Source: Nitrosopumilaceae archaeon (GTDB lineage: Archaea; Thermoproteota; Nitrososphaeria; Nitrososphaerales; Nitrosopumilaceae). Taken from it: 48,843 bases of DNA. Positions within the stretch are counted from its first letter, which is position 1, and the number at the start of each line of letters is the position of its first letter. Location of the stretch: the NCBI GenBank assembly GCA_005798405.1, contig SYJQ01000006.1:107486-156328 (forward strand), in the 5' to 3' direction. The notes under the pieces are model-generated. The model did not search any database. It was not told where the DNA came from and was given only the letters and a program-made list of their open reading frames with translations. A program made the translations under genes and the position numbers. Positions 43,093 to 48,843 of the stretch are shown here, piece by piece.

Positions 43093-44871
43093 ATGGCAGC
43101 TCAAGGTAGAATTGTTTGGGTAAGCGGTCCAGCTGTTAAGGCTGATGGAATGTCTGATGCCAAAATGTATGAGACTGTAGTTGTTGGTAATTCAAAATTA
43201 GTTGGCGAAGTTATTCGTTTAACTGGTGATGTTGCATTTATTCAAGTTTATGAATCTACAAGTGGACTAAAACCTGGCGAACCAGTTGTTGGTACAGGAA
43301 ACCCACTAAGCGTTCTATTAGGTCCAGGTATTATTGGACAAATTTATGACGGAATTCAAAGACCACTAAAAGAATTATCCAAAGCATCTGGTTCATTCAT
43401 TGGCAGAGGTATTACAACAACACCTGTAGATATGATAAAAAAATATCATTTTGTACCAACTGTTAGTAATGGTGATACTGTTGCTGCTGGAAATATCATT
43501 GGAACTGTTCAAGAGACTGACCTAATTGTTCACTCTATTATGGTTCCACCAGATCATCTTGGTGGAAAGATCTCAAATATAGTCAGTGAAGGAGATTATA
43601 ATCTGGAAACTGTATTAGCTACTACTGAAAAAGATGGAGAAAAAATTCCTCTTAAAATGTATCATAGATGGCCTGTTAGAAAACCACGTCCATACAAGAA
43701 CAGATACGATCCAACAGTTCCACTTCTTACAGGACAACGTGTAATTGATACATTTTTCCCAATAGCAAAAGGCGGCACTGGTTCTATTCCAGGTGCATTT
43801 GGAACAGGAAAGACAGTTACATTACATCAAATTGCAAAATGGGCTGATTCACAAGTTGTAGTTTACATTGGATGTGGTGAAAGAGGAAATGAAATGACTG
43901 AAGTACTCGTTGAATTTCCACATCTCAAAGATCCACGCAGTGGCAAACCACTTATGGATAGAACAGTTTTGGTTGCAAATACAAGTAACATGCCAGTAGC
44001 TGCAAGAGAAGCAAGCATCTACACTGGCGTAACAATCGCTGAATATTATAGAGATATGGGTTATGATGTTGTACTTGTAGCAGATTCTACTAGTAGATGG
44101 GCAGAGTCACTTAGAGAAATGAGTGGAAGATTAGAAGAAATGCCTGCAGAAGAAGGTTATCCATCATATCTTGCATCAAGATTAGCAGAATTTTATGAAA
44201 GAGCAGGCCGTGTAAGAGCTACTGGTAGTCCTGATCGAGATGGTTCAGTTACTTTGGTTGGTGCTGTTTCACCATCAGGTGGAGACTTTACTGAACCAGT
44301 AACAACTCACACAATGAGATTTATCAAAACATTTTGGGCTTTGGATGCAAAACTTGCTTACTCTAGACACTATCCTTCAATTAACTGGATGAATAGTTAT
44401 TCTGGTTATCTTGGAGATATTGCAAAATGGTGGGGTGAAAACATTAACAGTGATTGGTTATCTCTTAGAAGTGAAGCTTATGGTGTTTTACAAAGAGAAG
44501 ATACACTAAAAGAAATTGTTAGACTTTTAGGTCCAGAAGCACTACCTGATGAAGAAAAAATAATTCTTGAAGTTGCAAGAATGTTAAAGATTGGTCTATT
44601 ACAACAAAACTCATTTGATGATGTAGATACTTACTGCAGTCCACAAAAACAATACAAATTACTAAAGCTACTAGTTGAATTTTACAGAAGAGGTCAACAA
44701 GCACTAAAAGAAGGTGCATCATTAGCTGATATTCGTGCAATGCCTATAGTTTCTACATTACTTAAAGCAAGAATGGATATCAAAGATAATGAAATGCCAA
44801 AACTAGATCAATTAGATATTGATATGAAAGAACAATTCAAATCTATCATAGGAGTGAAAGTTTCAAGTTGA
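43093..44871 (+). CDS. atpA: A-type ATP synthase catalytic subunit A
   Basis: The catalytic subunit of 592 residues has the A-type non-homologous insert (about 110-200), the Walker A loop [12 protein letters not shown], and [15 protein letters not shown], carrying the catalytic Glu-Arg motif. [20 protein letters not shown] and the [11 protein letters not shown] region complete the nucleotide site. The P-loop reads GAFGTGKT instead of the common GPFGSGKT, a conservative change. It overlaps atpB by 4 bases (TTGA), typical of coupled synthesis. Confidence 0.97.
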   Translation: MAAQGRIVWVSGPAVKADGMSDAKMYETVVVGNSKLVGEVIRLTGDVAFIQVYESTSGLKPGEPVVGTGNPLSVLLGPGIIGQIYDGIQRPLKELSKASGSFIGRGITTTPVDMIKKYHFVPTVSNGDTVAAGNIIGTVQETDLIVHSIMVPPDHLGGKISNIVSEGDYNLETVLATTEKDGEKIPLKMYHRWPVRKPRPYKNRYDPTVPLLTGQRVIDTFFPIAKGGTGSIPGAFGTGKTVTLHQIAKWADSQVVVYIGCGERGNEMTEVLVEFPHLKDPRSGKPLMDRTVLVANTSNMPVAAREASIYTGVTIAEYYRDMGYDVVLVADSTSRWAESLREMSGRLEEMPAEEGYPSYLASRLAEFYERAGRVRATGSPDRDGSVTLVGAVSPSGGDFTEPVTTHTMRFIKTFWALDAKLAYSRHYPSINWMNSYSGYLGDIAKWWGENINSDWLSLRSEAYGVLQREDTLKEIVRLLGPEALPDEEKIILEVARMLKIGLLQQNSFDDVDTYCSPQKQYKLLKLLVEFYRRGQQALKEGASLADIRAMPIVSTLLKARMDIKDNEMPKLDQLDIDMKEQFKSIIGVKVSS

Positions 44872-46253
44872 CAGCAAAAGGTGGAGTTCAATACAGTAAG
44901 ATTGCAGAAATCAAAGGTCCACTCGTAGTTGTTGATGATGTTGAAAACGCAGCATTTGATGAATTAGTAGAAATTGAAACTAAAGAAGGAGAAAGAAGAT
45001 TAGGTAAAGTTCTTGAAGTTGGAAATGGCAAAGCCATAGTTCAGGTATTTGAGGGAACTACTGGATTGTCAATCTCTGGTACTAGTGCAAAGTTTGTTGG
45101 TAAACTCATGGAAATGCCAGTATCAAAAGAAGTGCTTGGTAGAGTATTTGATGGATTAGGTAGACCAAAAGATGGACTGCCAGATCCAATTGCTGATAAA
45201 TTCATTGATATCAACGGAGAACCAATGAATCCAGAACAACGTGAATATCCAAAAGACTTCATTCAAACCGGTGTTTCTGTTATTGATGGAATGATTACTC
45301 TAGTAAGGGGACAAAAACTACCAATATTTTCAGGTTCCGGTATGTCTCATAACATTCTCGCAGCACAAATTGCAAGACAGGCAAATGTTGTTGGTACAAA
45401 AGATGATTTTGCAGTAGTATTTGCTGCAATTGGTGTGCAATACAGTGAAGCAGAATATTTCAGAAGAAGTCTTGAAGAATCAGGTGCACTAAAAAGAAGT
45501 GTTCTATTTCTAAATACAGCAGATGATCCTGCAATTGAGAGAATTATCACTCCACGTGTGGCGTTGACTGTTGCAGAATACTTGGCATTTGATCTTGGAA
45601 TGCATGTTCTTGTCATACTAACTGACATGACAAATTATGCAGAAGCACTAAGAGAAATTAGCGCAGCAAGAGAAGAAGTACCTGGAAGAAAAGGATACCC
45701 TGGTTATCTTTACACTGACCTTTCAACAATTTATGAGAGAGCAGGGAAATTAAACGGAAGAAAAGGCAGTGTCACCCAAGTTCCAATTTTGTCAATGCCA
45801 TCTGATGATATCACACATCCAATCCCTGATCTTACTGGATACATTACAGAGGGACAAGTTGTACTTGGAAGAGATTTATTCAGACAAGGCGTCTATCCAC
45901 CAATCAATATTTTGATGAGTCTTAGCAGATTAATGAAAGATGGAATTGGTGCAGGAAGTACAAGAGAAGATCACAGTGAAGTATCAAATCAAGTTTATGA
46001 TGCATACTCTAGAGCACAAGAAGTTAGAGCATTAGCTGGAATTGTAGGTAAAGCAGGATTAACTGAAATCGACTTAAAGTACATGGATGTTGGTGATGTT
46101 TTTGAAAAGGAGTTCCTTACTCAAGCAACTGATGAAAATAGAACTATAGAAGAAACTCTTAACTTGCTATGGAAAATTGTTTCAAAACTTCCAAAGAATG
46201 AAATTACTAAGATTAAAGACAAATACGTAGACCAATACTATCAGGAAAACTAG
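44868..46253 (+). CDS. atpB: A-type ATP synthase non-catalytic subunit B
   Basis: This 461-residue regulatory subunit has an F1-alpha-like core ([20 protein letters not shown], then FSGSGMSHN where the Walker A would be degenerate). [18 protein letters not shown] and [15 protein letters not shown] also match the B family. It starts at TTG 44868, inside the last codons of atpA, and is followed 4 bases later by atpD. No catalytic Walker A lysine is visible, as expected for this subunit. Confidence 0.97.
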   Translation: MTAKGGVQYSKIAEIKGPLVVVDDVENAAFDELVEIETKEGERRLGKVLEVGNGKAIVQVFEGTTGLSISGTSAKFVGKLMEMPVSKEVLGRVFDGLGRPKDGLPDPIADKFIDINGEPMNPEQREYPKDFIQTGVSVIDGMITLVRGQKLPIFSGSGMSHNILAAQIARQANVVGTKDDFAVVFAAIGVQYSEAEYFRRSLEESGALKRSVLFLNTADDPAIERIITPRVALTVAEYLAFDLGMHVLVILTDMTNYAEALREISAAREEVPGRKGYPGYLYTDLSTIYERAGKLNGRKGSVTQVPILSMPSDDITHPIPDLTGYITEGQVVLGRDLFRQGVYPPINILMSLSRLMKDGIGAGSTREDHSEVSNQVYDAYSRAQEVRALAGIVGKAGLTEIDLKYMDVGDVFEKEFLTQATDENRTIEETLNLLWKIVSKLPKNEITKIKDKYVDQYYQEN

Positions 46254-46257
46254 CAGC

Positions 46258-46890
46258 ATGTCATTTGGACAGAATGTAGCTGCAACAAAAATCGAACTCC
46301 TAAAATATAAAAAATCTAGCCAAGTCGCTAAAATGGTTCAGAAAATTTTAGATGATAAACGTAAAGTTCTTTTAAAAAATATTGAAGAAATGATTGAAGA
46401 AGCATCCAAAGCAAGAGGTGGAATTTGGGATCCATTACAAGACATTTACAAATCAGTCAATGAAGCATATCTTGCATTAGGAACTAACACTGTAGACTCT
46501 GTTGCTGAATCTACCCCACCTGTAATGGAAGTTACTGTACACACAAGAAGAGTTGTGGATGTAAAAATTCCTGCACTGACAGTCAAAGAAAAGGATACAA
46601 AATCTATGCCATATGGATTTGCTGATACCAACTCATCTATAGATAGAGCAGCAAAACAGATTAAAGAACTACTCCCAAAAATCTGTAAAGCTGCCGAGTA
46701 TGAAAATTCTATTTTTAGTCTTGCAAAAGCTCTTGAAAAAACACAAAAACTGCTTAATGCACTAGAAAATGTCATTATACCACAATATCAACAAAAAATA
46801 AGATTCATTCTTGCAACCCTTGAGGAGAGGGAAAGAGAGGAATTCGCAAAGTTAAAAAAAGTGAAAGCTAAGATGGAAAGTAGGAAATAA
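46258..46890 (+). CDS. atpD: A-type ATP synthase subunit D (central stalk)
   Basis: The 210-residue helical protein forms the rotating central shaft that contacts A3B3. It has the N-terminal helix KIELLKYKKSSQVAKMVQK and the C-terminal LLNALENVIIPQYQQKIRFI, then LATLEEREREEFAKLKKVKA. Length and placement match the family. Its stop overlaps the start of the following 43-residue gene (TAATG), which indicates coupled translation. Confidence 0.95.
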   Translation: MSFGQNVAATKIELLKYKKSSQVAKMVQKILDDKRKVLLKNIEEMIEEASKARGGIWDPLQDIYKSVNEAYLALGTNTVDSVAESTPPVMEVTVHTRRVVDVKIPALTVKEKDTKSMPYGFADTNSSIDRAAKQIKELLPKICKAAEYENSIFSLAKALEKTQKLLNALENVIIPQYQQKIRFILATLEEREREEFAKLKKVKAKMESRK

Positions 46891-47021
46891 TGGCAAAAGA
46901 AGAAATTAAAAAATTAATTGAAAACTCCAAAAAGGTATTAGAACAAGATCATGAAAATTTTGCTAAATCAATTAAAAATGATTTAGCATCATTCAAAAAG
47001 AAAACACTAGATCAAATTTAA
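46890..47021 (+). CDS. 43-residue helical protein in the ATP synthase operon
   Basis: ATG 46890 shares its A with the TAA of atpD and opens 43 residues: KKLIENSKKVLEQDHENFAK and KNDLASFKKKTLDQI. The sequence predicts one continuous amphipathic helix. It has no cysteine or membrane segment. Operon position (D-[this]-K), helical content and the absence of any other second stalk subunit in the window make it a candidate for a reduced peripheral-stalk partner of subunit E (H/G-like), or an assembly factor. That role is inference. Confidence 0.65.
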   Translation: MAKEEIKKLIENSKKVLEQDHENFAKSIKNDLASFKKKTLDQI

Positions 47022-47040
47022 CATTAAAACATCATCATGA

Positions 47041-47050
47041 TTTAAATATG
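47041..47050 (+). promoter_or_regulatory. Internal promoter of the c-ring gene
   Basis: TTTAAATATG is centred about 28 bases before ATG 47074. With a 52-base gap after the 43-residue gene it gives atpK its own promoter, which may raise the amount of the multi-copy c subunit. Confidence 0.6.
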
Positions 47051-47073
47051 GAACTAGAAAAGTCGGTACATAA

Positions 47074-47382
47074 ATGAAACCTATCGTATTGCTACTTTTG
47101 GCAACAATTGCAATATCTACAACTGGATTAACTGGCATTGCTTATGCTCAGGAAGAATCAGCGGCAGGTAGTGCAGACTCTATGAAACTTCTAGGTGCAG
47201 GTTTAGCCTTTGGTTTGGCCGCAGCAGGAGCAGGTATAGGTTTGGGTCAAGTAGGTGCAGCAGGTCTTGCAGTAATTAGCGAAAACCCAGCATTGCAGTC
47301 AAAAGTATTCATTTTCGTAGGTATGGTTGAATCAATCGCTATCTACGGTATAGTCATGATGTTTATCATCCTGGGACAATAA
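47074..47382 (+). CDS. atpK: A-type ATP synthase c-ring subunit K with a signal peptide
   Basis: The 102-residue precursor has an apparent signal sequence (about 1-25, ending GIAYAQ). A two-helix hairpin follows. Helix 1 (about 37-68) holds GLGQVGAAG with Q59. Helix 2 (about 77-101) holds VGMVESIAIYG with the ion-binding glutamate E86, S87 and Y91. The Gln, Glu-Ser and Tyr set resembles the Na+-coupled c rings of Ilyobacter. One hairpin per polypeptide means many copies per ring. It has its own TATA box. Confidence 0.93.
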   Translation: MKPIVLLLLATIAISTTGLTGIAYAQEESAAGSADSMKLLGAGLAFGLAAAGAGIGLGQVGAAGLAVISENPALQSKVFIFVGMVESIAIYGIVMMFIILGQ

Positions 47383-47426
47383 ACCCAGAAGTACCATCTT
47401 TTTCAAATTTTTAATTTAATTATACT

Positions 47427-47888
47427 TTAATTATATTTTAATTTGTTAACATCCAATACTCTGGCACAATATCTGCATTTGAGTACTCTTCCTTCCTTAT
47501 CAATTACGTCCATCACTGATTCAATATGTTCAGTGCTATTAGTAATACAATCTGGATTTGAACAACGGAAAATTCTGTCTATTTCATTTGGGAGTGCAAC
47601 CCTTCTCTTTTCAATTAGTTTGTAGTCTTTGATAATGTTAATTGTTGCTTTTGGAGCAATTACTGCAAGTTTGTTCGTATCGTCATCTTTTAGAAATTTG
47701 TTTTCCACTTTTATGATGTCTTTTTTCTTAAATTTTCCACTAGGTACGTTAAGAGCAATGGTTATGAGACTTCCATCTTTTCCATCAATTCTTAAGGCAT
47801 TTAGAACCTGAAGACCTTTTCCCTCATCAATGTGGTCTAATACAGTACCTTCCTTAATTCGTCGAACCATAAGTTCGGACTCTTGCAT
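47427..47888 (-). CDS. pyrI: Aspartate carbamoyltransferase regulatory subunit
   Basis: PyrI binds nucleotides and controls the PyrB catalytic trimer. The sequence shows LMVRRIKEGTVLDHIDEGKG, the nucleotide-binding region with KNKFLKDDDTNKLAV-type spacing, and the zinc motifs CSNPDC and CRYC. ATG 47888 (Met8 of the longest reading) is preferred because a GTATATATC box (minus strand GATATATAC) lies about 27 bases upstream, giving 153 residues. It is divergent from pyrB, with 41 bases between the starts, rather than in a pyrB-pyrI operon. Confidence 0.93.
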   Translation of the reverse strand: MQESELMVRRIKEGTVLDHIDEGKGLQVLNALRIDGKDGSLITIALNVPSGKFKKKDIIKVENKFLKDDDTNKLAVIAPKATINIIKDYKLIEKRRVALPNEIDRIFRCSNPDCITNSTEHIESVMDVIDKEGRVLKCRYCARVLDVNKLKYN

Positions 47889-47896
47889 CAGAATAC

Positions 47897-47920
47897 TTTG
47901 TATAGTCACCTGTATATATC
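47897..47920. promoter_or_regulatory. Interlocked TATA boxes of pyrI and pyrB
   Basis: On the plus strand TTTGTATAG (47897-47905) sits 25-33 bases before pyrB ATG 47930. GTATATATC (47912-47920) read on the minus strand is 24-32 bases before pyrI ATG 47888. Each gene's TATA box lies on the far side of the other gene's box, so the two promoters overlap. Both mRNAs would be leaderless. Confidence 0.6.
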
Positions 47921-47929
47921 ATTGAAAGA

Positions 47930-48843
47930 ATGAACGAGTTCTACAAAAAAGACATAATTTCTATCAAGGACTTTAACAAGGCTCAGCTTGAACAAGTCTT
48001 TGCATCCACTGATAAAATAATGAAACTTGGCCCAATTGAAAGAAGGGAGATTTGTAAAGGAAACACACTTGGCTATCTATTTTATGAGCCAAGCACTAGA
48101 ACTCGTCTTAGTTTTGATGCTGCTATGGCATCAGTTGGTGGTAATTCTTTGGGAATATCTAACATCTCATCATCATCTACCCAAAAAGGTGAGAGTCTTG
48201 CAGATACTGTGAGAATAATGTCGATTTACTCTGACGTACTTGTATTACGACATCCACTTGATGGCTCAAGTAGATTTGCAGCTGAAGTTTCTCAAAAACC
48301 TGTCATCAATGCAGGAAGTGGAACCGAGGAACATCCGACACAAGCCATACAAGACTTGTTTACAATTAGAAAAGAAAAGAAAAAGATCGATGGTCTCAAA
48401 ATAGGAATTATTGGTGATCTAAAGTACGGACGAACTGTTTACTCTCTTTTGTATGGTCTTGGGAATTATGATGTTGATGTTCATTTAATTTCTCCTGAAT
48501 CATTAAGAATTAGATCTGATTCTGTTTATGAAATAAAAAAGAGATTGTCTTTTACAGAGTCTACTAACATTGAAGAATACATCGATGATCTTGATGTTCT
48601 TTATGTAACAAGAATTCAAAAAGAAAGATTTCCTGATGAGGAAGAATATCTCAAGGTTAAGGGAAGTTATATCGTGGGATTGGATTTATTGCAAAAGATG
48701 AAAGATGATTCTATCATATTACATCCGTTACCTAGACTAGATGAAATTTCTACCGATGTTGATAATACAAAAAATGCAAAATATTTTGAGCAGGCTGAAT
48801 ATGGAAAGCATACACGAGCTGCATTGTTGGGATTAATTCTCAA
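47930..48843 (+). CDS. pyrB: Aspartate carbamoyltransferase catalytic subunit, C-terminus beyond the window
   Basis: PyrB makes N-carbamoyl-aspartate, the first committed step of pyrimidine synthesis. The visible 304 residues have the carbamoyl-phosphate loop FYEPSTRTRLSF, SSSTQKGESLADTVR, the HPTQAIQDLFTI loop, and HPLPRLDEIS near the end. The window ends before the stop. It starts at ATG 47930, with its TATA box embedded between the pyrI start and the pyrI TATA box. The 41-base divergent spacer links it to pyrI. Confidence 0.96.
   Translation, partial: MNEFYKKDIISIKDFNKAQLEQVFASTDKIMKLGPIERREICKGNTLGYLFYEPSTRTRLSFDAAMASVGGNSLGISNISSSSTQKGESLADTVRIMSIYSDVLVLRHPLDGSSRFAAEVSQKPVINAGSGTEEHPTQAIQDLFTIRKEKKKIDGLKIGIIGDLKYGRTVYSLLYGLGNYDVDVHLISPESLRIRSDSVYEIKKRLSFTESTNIEEYIDDLDVLYVTRIQKERFPDEEEYLKVKGSYIVGLDLLQKMKDDSIILHPLPRLDEISTDVDNTKNAKYFEQAEYGKHTRAALLGLIL

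Overview
This window looks like the chromosome of a marine-type ammonia-oxidising archaeon (Thaumarchaeota/Nitrososphaerota, close to Nitrosopumilus). The DNA is AT-rich and very densely packed. Archaeal markers are glycerol-1-phosphate dehydrogenase, the termination nuclease FttA/aCPSF1, a proteasome beta subunit, an A-type ATP synthase, the archaeal pantoate kinase/phosphopantothenate synthetase route to CoA, NadM, archaeal UMP kinase and a long archaeal FKBP. An Amt ammonium transporter and BluB fit an ammonia oxidiser that makes cobalamin. No rRNA, CRISPR array, insertion sequence or prophage was seen, and no gene-free stretch exceeds 300 bases; the longest is about 244 bases (2812-3055, AT-rich promoter DNA).

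Layout. 1-5041: small secreted, zinc-binding and DNA-binding proteins, a cyclophilin and an FMN reductase. 5087-6072: tRNA-Arg(CCT) with a D-loop intron, bluB and tRNA-Val(GAC). 6084-12475: LEA-like protein, CopD-like membrane protein, rtcA, nadM, class V aminotransferase, FKBP, egsA, psmB. 12444-16909: fttA, a SepF-like protein, a PP-loop/NFACT-R fusion and an M24 peptidase. 16912-22219: two minus-strand genes, then the CoA operon (pantoate kinase, phosphopantothenate synthetase, panB, coaBC, and a 55-residue gene). 22285-28392: PhoU-like regulator, Nudix hydrolase, double-HTH Lrp regulator, and a MacB-like ABC exporter operon. 28478-34985: several membrane micro-proteins, a UbiB-like kinase with a small partner, Hsp20, the tmk-HD-pyrH nucleotide operon, and a 36-residue membrane protein with its own strong promoter and hairpin. 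35028-47382: a Cas4-like Fe-S protein, ATP synthase subunit C, an HTH protein divergent from amt, a rhodanese, subunit I, and the operon E-A-B-D-[43 aa]-K. 47427-48843: divergent pyrI and pyrB (pyrB runs off the end).

Expression signals are consistent: many genes have an archaeal TATA box about 24-30 bases before the start codon, so many mRNAs are probably leaderless, and TTG and GTG starts are common. Convergent genes often abut or overlap at their stop codons. This suggests that 3' ends form inside opposing genes or in short T-runs, a job expected for FttA.

The observations most worth checking are: the D-loop tRNA intron; a SepF-like protein with no membrane-targeting N-terminus; the PP-loop/NFACT-R fusion; a 43-residue gene inside the ATP synthase operon; a c subunit with Na+-type ligands; a Cas4-like protein that keeps its Fe-S cysteines but lacks the nuclease motifs; several unlisted micro-proteins; and the interlocked pyrI/pyrB promoters.
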